Of a stretch of 32,944 nucleotides of DNA, positions 14,744 through 21,771 are shown one piece after another; positions within the stretch are counted from its first letter, which is position 1, and each line of letters begins with the position of its first letter. The notes under the pieces are model-generated. The model was not told where the DNA came from, made no database searches, and worked only from the letters and a program-made list of their open reading frames with translations. The stretch is taken from NCBI GenBank assembly GCA_001567505.1, contig LLEU01000009.1, positions 1 to 32,944 of the forward strand, in the 5' to 3' direction. This DNA is from Acidobacteria bacterium OLB17. Its GTDB lineage: Bacteria > Acidobacteriota > Blastocatellia > Pyrinomonadales > Pyrinomonadaceae. The translations under genes and the position numbers were made by a program.

Positions 14744-15602
14744 GTGAAGATACTCGTTACCGGCGGCAGCGGCTATTTGGGCACGCACATCCGTTCGCAC
14801 TTCAAGGCGGACGACCTTTCATTACGAAACGGCCAGGACATCCTGAACGTCGAACACGCGCGGGCCGCGGGCGCATACGATGTCGTGATACATCTTGCCG
14901 CAAGCCTCGACCGCTCGGGCGTCGGGTCGGAGAATACCTTGAACGTGAATGTTGACGGCACCCGAAAACTTCTTAAAGCGATGCGTAAAGGCAGCACGTT
15001 CATCTTTATGTCAACAAAGGACATATACGCCAGCGTTGCCGACCAATATCCTGAGGTTCCCGAGACCTGCCCGGTCGATTATCTGGGCCAGACCGCCTAC
15101 GAATGGTCGAAATATATCGCCGAACAGTACGTCGAACTCTATGCGAACACGAACGAATTCCGAAGCTGCATCTTCCGCCTTTCGACGCCATACGCACCGC
15201 CGACCGAGGGCAACTCGCCGAATTTTGTCGGAGCGATCGCCGAAACGATGAACCTCGGCGAACCGATAGCGCTTCCGGGCGAAGGAAGTCCCGTCCGCGA
15301 CATCATTCACGTCGATGATATCTCCGCGGCATGCGAGGCATTTCTCGATTCCGCCGTACGGCACGGGAAATATAACCTTGGCGGCGGCAAAAAAGAACGC
15401 GGTCTCGATGAAAGGACTGGTCGAGAAGATGGAAGAGGTTTCCGGGCTGCAGGCGATAGTTGATACGGACGCGAAGGTGCCGGCGCCTTCGCCGCGTAAT
15501 TACGTCTCGGACCTTACCTTGATCGACCACGAACTCGCGTGGCGGCCGAAGATCTCGATCGAAGAAGGCCTCGCGACGCTCTTTCGCTCGACCGCAAAAT
15601 GA
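14744..15602 (+). CDS. NAD-dependent sugar epimerase/dehydratase, frameshifted in this sequence
   Basis: An extended-SDR nucleotide-sugar epimerase. The N-terminal Rossmann motif is GGSGYLG and the active-site set is MSTKDIY plus YEWSK (Tyr-x3-Lys). The GTG-start frame runs into a stop at 15463 after unrelated sequence. The true C-terminus, from AVSMKGLVEKMEEV to LATLFRSTAK, is in the +1 frame and ends at 15602. The switch is at the run of six A at 15389-15394, right after YNLGGGK; with five A the two halves join into one protein of about 285 residues with normal family length. The intact 3' half and its ATGA overlap with waaF argue for a sequencing error or very recent mutation. Substrate is unknown; the neighbours suggest LPS or cell-surface sugars. 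Confidence 0.8.
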
Positions 15603-16633
15603 AGATACTCGTCCGCTCTGCAAATTGGATCGGCGACGCGGTGATGTCCGTGCCCGCGTTGCGCGAACTGCGTCGTGCATTCCCTTCCGACCGGATCACG
15701 CTCCACTCGAGGAGCTGGGCGGACGGGCTGTTTCGCGATGCCGATTTTATCGACGAGATCGTAACTTACGACCCTGCGAGGTCGCGCGTACGCGATATTC
15801 TGGACAATTCGCGTTTCTTAAAGGCGGACGGCCACGACGTCGTGATCCTTTTCCCGAATTCGTTCGAGTCCGCGCTGACGGCCGCACTGTCGCGGATCCC
15901 GATGCGCATCGGCTATAACAAGGACGCTCGCGGCCTTCTGCTGACCGATCCGATCGCCGTCCCTGAATGGAAGAACCGCGCTCACGAGGCCTTTTATTAC
16001 CTCGAACTCGTAAAAGCCGCCGTGCGGCGCATCACCGGCCGAGAGCCGTTGTTCGCAGAAGAACCTGATGCTCATCTTGATGTCGCGCCTGAGCGTATCG
16101 AGGAAGCACGCAAATTTCTCGCGTCCGAGGGCGTCGATCTCGCTAGGCCGGTCGTCGCACTAGGCGTCGGTTCGACGAACTCGCTGGCCAAGCGTTGGCC
16201 CGCGGAAAGATACGCGAAACTCGCAGAGCTTTTGCATTCGCACGCGTCGGTCTTGATGCTCGGTTCAAAAGCTGAGGCTGATGCGGCGGCGAAGATCACA
16301 GAGTTATGCAACGCTCCCATCGTCGATCTTTCGGGAAAGACGGATCTTGCGTCTGCGGTCGCCGTACTTGCGGCATGCGACGCGATGGTCTCGAACGATA
16401 TGGGACTCGCTCACATCGCGCCTTCGGTCGGAACGCGGACATTCGTGATATTCGGGCCGACGAACCCGGTCACGACGCGGCCGTTCTCGCCGAACGCCGA
16501 GGTGATCTCGCACCCCGTGGACTGCTCGCCCTGTATGCTGCGCGAATGTCCGATCGATCATCGCTGTATGACCGGCATCTCGCCGGAATTCATATTCGAG
16601 CGAGTTATGAACTATTTATCTATAAATGATTGA
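15599..16633 (+). CDS. waaF: LPS heptosyltransferase II-like glycosyltransferase (GT9)
   Basis: A GT9 glycosyltransferase of 344 residues that transfers ADP-heptose to the inner core of lipopolysaccharide at the cytoplasmic membrane. The frame is open from 15539, but the ATG at 15599 is right: MKILVRSANWIGDAVMSVPAL is the family's N-terminus and this ATG overlaps the epimerase stop as ATGA. The donor site shows GVGSTNSLAKRWP and the C-terminal block SNDMGLAHIAPSVG, then FGPTNP. The end has a cysteine cluster (DCSPCMLRECPIDHRCM) common in heptosyltransferase II. The next gene starts inside its last codons (8-base overlap), so waaF and gmhB are coupled. Confidence 0.9.
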   Translation: MKILVRSANWIGDAVMSVPALRELRRAFPSDRITLHSRSWADGLFRDADFIDEIVTYDPARSRVRDILDNSRFLKADGHDVVILFPNSFESALTAALSRIPMRIGYNKDARGLLLTDPIAVPEWKNRAHEAFYYLELVKAAVRRITGREPLFAEEPDAHLDVAPERIEEARKFLASEGVDLARPVVALGVGSTNSLAKRWPAERYAKLAELLHSHASVLMLGSKAEADAAAKITELCNAPIVDLSGKTDLASAVAVLAACDAMVSNDMGLAHIAPSVGTRTFVIFGPTNPVTTRPFSPNAEVISHPVDCSPCMLRECPIDHRCMTGISPEFIFERVMNYLSIND

Positions 16634-17180
16634 TACGCCAACACTTACGCCTGCCGTGTTTCTTGACCGCGACGGCACTCTCATCGAGGAAGTGAACTTC
16701 CTTTCGAGGGTCGAGGACCTAAAGGTCTTTCCGTTCACACGCGCCGCCTTGCAAAAGCTTGTCGATGCGGGCTTTTTGCTGATCGTTATCACGAATCAGT
16801 CGGGCATTGGCCGTGGATTATTCTCAGAACGCGATATGCACAGCATCCACGAGGCTCTGGCCGTCGAGTTCGACGGCTTGATCTCGGGGTTTTATCATTG
16901 CCCGCACTTGCCGGACGAAGGATGCGATTGCCGAAAGCCAAAGACGACGCTGATCCGGCGGGCGGCCGAAGAGCACCACATCGACCTTTCGCGTTCGTGG
17001 TTCGTTGGAGATAAGAATATAGACGTTCTGACGGGAGAGAATGCAGGCATCTCAACCTGTTTAGTTTCAACAGGTTACGGAGTATTACATAAAGCGTTGC
17101 TCGAAGCTCGGCCAACCGTATTCGCGGACAATATTGGCGACGCCGCGGATGAGATCGTCGCTAGGGCGGCCAAGGGTTAG
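16626..17180 (+). CDS. gmhB: D-glycero-beta-D-manno-heptose-1,7-bisphosphate 7-phosphatase
   Basis: A 184-residue HAD-superfamily phosphatase acting in ADP-heptose synthesis. Motif I is FLDRDGTL (nucleophile and acid-base Asp), motif II is VITNQSGI, and motif IV is FVGDKNID. A zinc-binding loop CPHLPDEGCDC lies between, as in GmhB and histidinol-phosphate phosphatases. The start ATG overlaps the waaF end by 8 bases. Placement beside a heptosyltransferase favours GmhB over the histidinol phosphatase. Its stop shares the bases TTAG with the stop of the convergent cupin gene. Confidence 0.9.
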   Translation: MIDTPTLTPAVFLDRDGTLIEEVNFLSRVEDLKVFPFTRAALQKLVDAGFLLIVITNQSGIGRGLFSERDMHSIHEALAVEFDGLISGFYHCPHLPDEGCDCRKPKTTLIRRAAEEHHIDLSRSWFVGDKNIDVLTGENAGISTCLVSTGYGVLHKALLEARPTVFADNIGDAADEIVARAAKG

Positions 17181-17539
17181 GCCCGGCCGAAGTCGTCCTC
17201 GATCCTTTCGATATCGTCTTCGCCGAAATATGTGCCTGTCTGCACCTCGATGAAGACGAGGCCGACCGCCTCAGGATTTTCAACGCGATGTGCCGTACCG
17301 GCAGGAATATCGACCGCGTTTCCTTCGTTGACAAGGCTTTCGTGCCCGTTTAGTGTTACTTTAGCCGTGCCTGCAATGACGAACCAGTGCTCGCTTCGCT
17401 GTTTGTGACGCTGATAGCTGAGCCTTTTGCCGGGCAAGACCTCGATCCTTTTTACCTTGTAGGTGTCTTGCTCTTCCAGGATCGTGAAACTGCCCCACGG
17501 CCGAGCTTCAAAACGCGGATCATTTTTCATTTCTGCCAT
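17177..17539 (-). CDS. Cupin, mannose-6-phosphate isomerase type II-like
   Basis: A 120-residue single cupin similar to the C-terminal isomerase domain of bifunctional ManC/WbpW enzymes. It begins RPWGSFTILEE, then LPGKRLSYQRHKQRSEHW carries the metal-binding His and Glu residues, and IPAGTAHRVENP the last His. It lacks the N-terminal GDP-mannose pyrophosphorylase domain. It should bind a divalent metal and may interconvert mannose-6-phosphate and fructose-6-phosphate. It is convergent with gmhB (4 shared bases) and divergent from pilS, 19 bases apart. Activity is inferred from the family; stand-alone versions can also be non-catalytic. Confidence 0.85.
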   Translation of the reverse strand: MAEMKNDPRFEARPWGSFTILEEQDTYKVKRIEVLPGKRLSYQRHKQRSEHWFVIAGTAKVTLNGHESLVNEGNAVDIPAGTAHRVENPEAVGLVFIEVQTGTYFGEDDIERIEDDFGRA

Positions 17540-17558
17540 TGCATTTGCCCGTCCTTAA

Positions 17559-19289
17559 ATGAGGAGTTTAGACGAAAATTCCCTGCCCGCCAATGATGCA
17601 AAAGTGTCGCGCGTACAGACACTTGTGATCGGGCGGCTTGTCGCAACGTTCCTGCTGCTTGTGGCAAGTTGGGTCTGGCACAGCGGGACGCTTCGGCTAA
17701 GCTACGATAATTTTCCCGACGGCCTTCTGCTCGTCTTTGTGCTTTCGGTCGGGCTCACGATCGTCTATTTCTTTCTGCTAAGGCTTAGTCGTGCGATCGT
17801 CTGGCAGCTGCGCGTGCAGTTCGTGCTGGACGTGCTGCTTACGACCTGGCTCGTTTGGCGGACGGGCGACCTTTCTTCGCCGTATATCACTCTTTATATA
17901 GTCATCATCGGCGTCGGCAGCTTTTTCCTTAAGCCGCTTGCGACCTTGCTGATGGCGATGTTCTGCTCGGCCATCTTCGTCGCGATGTCGGCCCTGGTTG
18001 CCGCCGGCGTGATCGAATCGACCGGGATCGCACAGCCTCCGGGCAAGTTCGTGCAGATCGTGAGCTTTCACGTTGTCGCGTTCCTCGTGGTCGGCCTTTT
18101 GTCCTCGCGGCTTTCCGACCGTCATTCCTCGGGCGAAGAGCTGCGGGAGACGGCAAAGAGCCTCGCGAGCCTTCGGCTGCTGCACGAACGCATTATCGAA
18201 TCCATCCGTTCGGGCCTGATCACGACCGATCTAGACGGTACGATATTCACCTTCAACGCAGCGGCGGCCGAGATCACGGGCCATCGGGCCGAAGACGTCA
18301 CGGGCGAGAACATCTCGGCGATATTCGGCGACATTCGCGGGCCGATCGCGATGTCTGTCGGTGCGGCCGAGGCCGGAGAACAGGCGCCGCGATTCGAGAC
18401 CGAGCTCTCCACGCCCGAAGGCTTCCTGGTTCGCGTCGGATACAGCATTGCGCATCTTTATTCGCGTGAAGGCGAGGCTTCGGGCCTTATCATTACGTTC
18501 CAGGACGTTACCCAGATACGCTCGATGGAGGAGAATGTGCGCCGTAAAGATCGGCTTGCGGCGGTCGGACGCGTTGCGGCCGGCCTCGCACACGAGATCA
18601 GGAATCCGCTCGGTGCGATGCGCGGTGCGATCCAGGTGCTTGGTTCATCGACGCCGGAAGGCTCCGCGCAGGCGAGCCTGATGGAGATCGTCCTAAAAGA
18701 ATCCGACCGCCTGAACGGCATCATCACGAATTTCCTAAGTTACGCGCGTCCGGCGACGGCAGAATTTGCTGACGTGGATATTCGCGAGGTCCTGAACGAA
18801 ACGCTGATGCTGCTAAAGCACAGCCCGGACATCAAGGAAAACCACGAATTGGCCTCGATGACGGGCGATGAGCCGATCGTGCTTTCCGGCGATGCGGCCC
18901 AGTTGAAGCAGATCTTTTGGAATCTCAGCCGCAACGCGATCCTTGCGATGCCCGAAGGCGGCAAGCTTACTGTCAGCATCGAACGGATCCTCGCTAACCG
19001 CATTCGGATCACGTTCGAGGACACGGGATGCGGAATGCCGCCCGAGCAGGTCGAACGCCTCTTCGAGCCGTTCTCTAGTTCGCGGACAGGCGGCACGGGG
19101 CTCGGCCTTTCGATCGTTTATCAGATCGTCCGCGACCACAACGGATCTATCAGCGTCCGCAGTCGCGAGAATAAGGGCACGACCATCATCATCGACCTTC
19201 CGACAGACAGCAAGGCTCTGCCCGCAACGCCGAAAGACGAATCGGACCCGCCGAATCCGCACTTGAACAAGTTCCTAAAAGTTCAGTAG
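17559..19289 (+). CDS. pilS: Membrane histidine kinase PilS
   Basis: A 576-residue sensor kinase. Residues 20-190 hold about six membrane helices with almost no periplasmic loops, the PilS layout. A PAS domain follows (residues about 210-320, with ITTDLDGTIFTFNAAAAEITG). The HisKA block has the phospho-acceptor His345 in LAHEIRNPLGAMRG. The ATPase domain shows the N box NLSRNAILAMPEG, DTGCGMPPEQ and GGTGLGLSIVYQI. It is followed after 107 bases by its NtrC-type response regulator, then pilA. In Pseudomonas PilS senses the pilin pool in the inner membrane and controls pilA through PilR; I infer the same logic here. Confidence 0.87.
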   Translation: MRSLDENSLPANDAKVSRVQTLVIGRLVATFLLLVASWVWHSGTLRLSYDNFPDGLLLVFVLSVGLTIVYFFLLRLSRAIVWQLRVQFVLDVLLTTWLVWRTGDLSSPYITLYIVIIGVGSFFLKPLATLLMAMFCSAIFVAMSALVAAGVIESTGIAQPPGKFVQIVSFHVVAFLVVGLLSSRLSDRHSSGEELRETAKSLASLRLLHERIIESIRSGLITTDLDGTIFTFNAAAAEITGHRAEDVTGENISAIFGDIRGPIAMSVGAAEAGEQAPRFETELSTPEGFLVRVGYSIAHLYSREGEASGLIITFQDVTQIRSMEENVRRKDRLAAVGRVAAGLAHEIRNPLGAMRGAIQVLGSSTPEGSAQASLMEIVLKESDRLNGIITNFLSYARPATAEFADVDIREVLNETLMLLKHSPDIKENHELASMTGDEPIVLSGDAAQLKQIFWNLSRNAILAMPEGGKLTVSIERILANRIRITFEDTGCGMPPEQVERLFEPFSSSRTGGTGLGLSIVYQIVRDHNGSISVRSRENKGTTIIIDLPTDSKALPATPKDESDPPNPHLNKFLKVQ

Positions 19290-19396
19290 ATCGGCCGGTG
19301 GATAGATCCGCACCGTAAAGGCCCGATCTGTGCGATAATGGAGTTTGGCCGCGTCGCGCCTCTCGGGCCGGCGGCCGCACCCGTAAGACAAAAAGA

Positions 19397-20788
19397 ATGG
19401 CGAAGATACTGATCGTTGACGACGAAGAAAGTTTTAGAAAGGTGCTGACGCATGTCTTTGAGCTGGACGGCCATTCCGTGCGAACGGCTCGGAACGGACG
19501 CGAAGGGCTCGAAGCTCTTGATGCGGATCCGGCCGACGTCGTCATCTCCGACGTAAAGATGCCGGATATGACGGGCATCGAGATGCTGCGTGCGATACGC
19601 GAAACGCAGCCGGATCTCGGCCTGATCCTGATGACCGCGTATTCATCGGTCGAGAATGCCCGCGAGGCCTTCAAGCTCGGGGCAGAGGATTTTATCGAAA
19701 AGCCGTTCGACGTTGAAGAGCTGAAGCTGATCGTCCGAAAGGTGCTCGAAAAGCAGGAGCTCATCGTCGAGAACCGCGCGTTCAAGCGTGCTCAGCGCGA
19801 ACGCGGCAGCATTAAGAATATCGTTGGCACATCGCCGAAGATGCAGGCGATCTTCCAGATGATCGAGACGGTCGCCGAAGTTCCCTCGACGGTGCTGATC
19901 TCGGGCGAGAGCGGAACGGGAAAGGAACTCGTCGCACGTGCGATCCACGATATGAGCCCGCGGGCGGAAAAACCGTTCATCTCGATCAACTGCGGAGCCT
20001 TTACCGAGACTCTTCTCGAGAGCGAGCTCTTCGGCTACGTTAAGGGCGCGTTCACGGGTGCGAACCAAAATCGAAAAGGCCTTTTCGAAGCGGCGAATAC
20101 CGGAACGATCTTCCTGGACGAGATCGGCGAGATGTCGCTCGCAATGCAGGTGAAGCTGCTTCGCGTTCTGCAGGAGAAGCGTGTTCGCCCCGTCGGCGGC
20201 CACGAGGAACTGCCCATAAACGCCCGCGTCATCGGCGCAACGAACCGCGACCTGCGCAAGATGTCGGACGAAGGCTCGTTCCGCGAAGATCTTTTCTATC
20301 GCATCTCGGTCATTCCGATCGAACTTCCGCCGCTCCGCGAACGCCGTGAGGACATTGCGATGCTCGTCGATCATTTCGTCGCGAAATTCGGCGAGATCAC
20401 GGGCCGCACGATCGGCATCTCGCCAAAGGCTCTCGAACTCCTTGAGAATTACGCCTGGCACGGCAACGTCCGCGAACTCGAACATACGATCGAACGCGCC
20501 GTGGCCCTCGAACGCACCGACGCGATACAGCCTGAACAGCTTCCTCCGCACATTACGAACTACAATCCCGACCGCATCCGTTCGGAATTCGAACTGCCCG
20601 AGGACGGCATCGACCTCTCGGCGCATCTCGACAATCTCGAAAAGACATATGTCTTCGAGGCCCTGAAACAGTGCAGCGGCAACCAGACGCGCGCCGCCGA
20701 GCTCCTGAAAATGCCCGTCCGGTCGCTTCGCCATCTGCTCGATAAACACAACATCCGCGAACTCTCCGCCCAAATGCGGGGACAATAG
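19397..20788 (+). CDS. pilR: Sigma-54-dependent response regulator PilR
   Basis: A 463-residue NtrC-family activator with three domains. The receiver has acidic residues in IVDDEES and the phosphorylated Asp52 in ISDVKMPDMTG. The AAA+ domain has Walker A GESGTGKE (170-177), the sigma-54 contact loop GAFTGA (217-222), and later family blocks (FLDEIGEM, REDLFYRISV, LLENYAWHGNVRELEH). The C-terminal Fis-type helix-turn-helix is at about residues 425-455 (SGNQTRAAELLKMPVRSLRH). The intact GAFTGA means it should activate sigma-54 promoters. The sigma-54-like promoter of pilA lies 289 bases beyond its stop. A GATAAT at 19335 could be part of its own promoter. Confidence 0.9.
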   Translation: MAKILIVDDEESFRKVLTHVFELDGHSVRTARNGREGLEALDADPADVVISDVKMPDMTGIEMLRAIRETQPDLGLILMTAYSSVENAREAFKLGAEDFIEKPFDVEELKLIVRKVLEKQELIVENRAFKRAQRERGSIKNIVGTSPKMQAIFQMIETVAEVPSTVLISGESGTGKELVARAIHDMSPRAEKPFISINCGAFTETLLESELFGYVKGAFTGANQNRKGLFEAANTGTIFLDEIGEMSLAMQVKLLRVLQEKRVRPVGGHEELPINARVIGATNRDLRKMSDEGSFREDLFYRISVIPIELPPLRERREDIAMLVDHFVAKFGEITGRTIGISPKALELLENYAWHGNVRELEHTIERAVALERTDAIQPEQLPPHITNYNPDRIRSEFELPEDGIDLSAHLDNLEKTYVFEALKQCSGNQTRAAELLKMPVRSLRHLLDKHNIRELSAQMRGQ

Positions 20789-20917
20789 GTCAGTACCACC
20801 CAGCCGTAGCGCGTGGGGCGGTGTCTGTCGTGTCAGTACCACCTGCGGTAGCGGGTGGGCAGTGTCTCTCGTGTCAGTACCACCCTGCGGTAGCGGGTGG
20901 GCAGTATCTCGCGTCAG
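20789..20917. repeat. Three tandem 41-43 base repeats with hairpins and GTGTC sites
   Basis: Units begin with GTCAGTACCACC at 20789, 20832 and 20873. The second and third are almost identical; the first is diverged. Each contains CCACC(C)TGCGGTAGCGGGTGG, which can fold into a hairpin (CCACC/GGGTGG arms, inner GC/GC pair, GGTA loop). Between hairpins are paired GTGTC words, 9 bases apart (20821 and 20830; 20862 and 20871). The array starts right after the pilR stop and lies about 160-290 bases upstream of the pilA sigma-54 promoter. It could be a REP-like extragenic palindrome, a terminator region for pilR, or the PilR enhancer. Confidence 0.8.
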
Positions 20918-20919
20918 AA

Positions 20920-20934
20920 TGACACTTTGTGTCA
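20920..20934. promoter_or_regulatory. Perfect dyad TGACAC-TTT-GTGTCA, candidate PilR site
   Basis: A perfect inverted repeat made of two GTGTC half-sites in opposite orientation, 145-155 bases upstream of the -24 element of the pilA promoter. That is a usual enhancer distance for NtrC-family activators. C/GTGTC words are the half-sites described for Pseudomonas PilR upstream of pilA. Confidence 0.5.
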
Positions 20935-21076
20935 CTTGCCGAATGCCAAATTCCGTTAGTGGCCGTCGAATTCTTGCTCCTCACGGCCCTAAAGCAGCTT
21001 CGAAGACTTGGATGCAATTCCGCTAACCCGCCTTTACTCAATACTTTATAGACTCTCTCGACTCTCGGCTCGGCTT

Positions 21077-21091
21077 TGGCACGGTCGTTGT
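21077..21091 (+). promoter_or_regulatory. Sigma-54 promoter of pilA
   Basis: The sequence TGGCACGGTCGTTGT has a perfect -24 element (TGGCACG) with 5 bases between TGGCAC and the -12 TTGT; consensus -12 is TTGC. Transcription should begin near 21103, giving a leader of about 57 bases that holds the AGGAGA ribosome-binding site (21141). The adjacent PilR gene, with its GAFTGA loop, supports sigma-54 control. Confidence 0.7.
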
Positions 21092-21159
21092 AATAGACCA
21101 CAGTGCCTGGGAAAGGTACGTAAGACTTTTCAACATTTTTAGGAGATTGTGAAAACAAA

Positions 21160-21687
21160 ATGAAAAACCAAAAGGGCTTCTCGCTTATCGAACTCTTGAT
21201 CGTCGTTGTTATCATCGGCATCATCGCTGCTATCGCTATCCCGAACCTCCTCGCTGCACGTCGTTCAGCTAACGAGGGCTCGGCCGTTTCTTCGCTCCGC
21301 ACCCTTCACGGTGCTCAGATGACCTACGCTGCAACCTATGGTGCCGGCAACTATGCTGGCGTCGCTGCGGCCGCTGGTGATAACACCGGCCTTGCGGCTC
21401 TCGCAGCTGCCAACGTAAACCTGATCGATGGCCAGCTCGGTACGGGCCTCAAGAGCGGTTATACCTTCGTGGGTGGACGCACGGCCTCCGGCCCGGCAGC
21501 ACCCGCAACGTTCTTCTTCTCGACGATACCGCAAAATGGCACCGGCGTTACCGCAACCGGTACGCGTCGTTTCGCTATCGCAACTGACGGTGTCATCATC
21601 TTTGATTCGACGGCCGCAAACTTGGGTAGCCAGTTTACCGCCCAAGCCGATGGCTCGGTCACGGGTGGCACGGTTCTTGGTAACTAA
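21160..21687 (+). CDS. pilA: Type IV pilin, major subunit PilA
   Basis: A 175-residue prepilin. The class III signal is six residues, MKNQKG, cut before Phe7. The mature N-terminus FSLIELLIVVVIIGIIAAIA has the conserved Glu5 and forms the hydrophobic assembly helix. The ARRSANEGSAVSSLRTLHGAQ segment is typical of pilins from Acidobacteria and Deltaproteobacteria. The globular part is rich in Gly, Ala, Ser and Thr and has no cysteine, so the usual C-terminal disulfide loop is absent. The gene has T-ending alanine and glycine codons more often than its neighbours, as expected for a highly expressed gene. It has its own sigma-54 promoter and a strong terminator, so it is a single-gene transcript. 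Confidence 0.93.
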   Translation: MKNQKGFSLIELLIVVVIIGIIAAIAIPNLLAARRSANEGSAVSSLRTLHGAQMTYAATYGAGNYAGVAAAAGDNTGLAALAAANVNLIDGQLGTGLKSGYTFVGGRTASGPAAPATFFFSTIPQNGTGVTATGTRRFAIATDGVIIFDSTAANLGSQFTAQADGSVTGGTVLGN

Positions 21688-21712
21688 TCATCGAGGCAAC
21701 TCGATACAGACT

Positions 21713-21741
21713 GGCCGGGTCTTCGGATCCGGCCTTTTCTT
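21713..21741 (+). terminator. Rho-independent terminator of pilA
   Basis: A 9-bp stem (21713-21721 with 21726-21734, one G-U pair) is closed by a C(TTCG)G tetraloop and followed by TTTTCTTGTCTT. The UUCG loop is unusually stable, so this is a strong terminator. It sits 26 bases after the pilA stop. Confidence 0.9.
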
Positions 21742-21771
21742 GTCTTCGGCATTTGTTAAGATAACCCTTCG

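Noticed and set aside
15389..15395. Programmed -1 frameshift at A AAA AAG in the epimerase gene
   Set aside because: The slippery heptamer is in the wrong phase, and the downstream frame needs a +1 shift; an indel is simpler.
20789..20917. CRISPR array
   Set aside because: Only three units, no unique spacers of fixed size, no cas genes, and the hairpin repeats are directly tandem.
19643..20935. Long minus-strand open frame (430 codons) opposite pilR
   Set aside because: It is antisense to the well-conserved pilR, its composition is Arg/Asp/Glu-rich shadow sequence, and its first codons only translate the tandem repeats.
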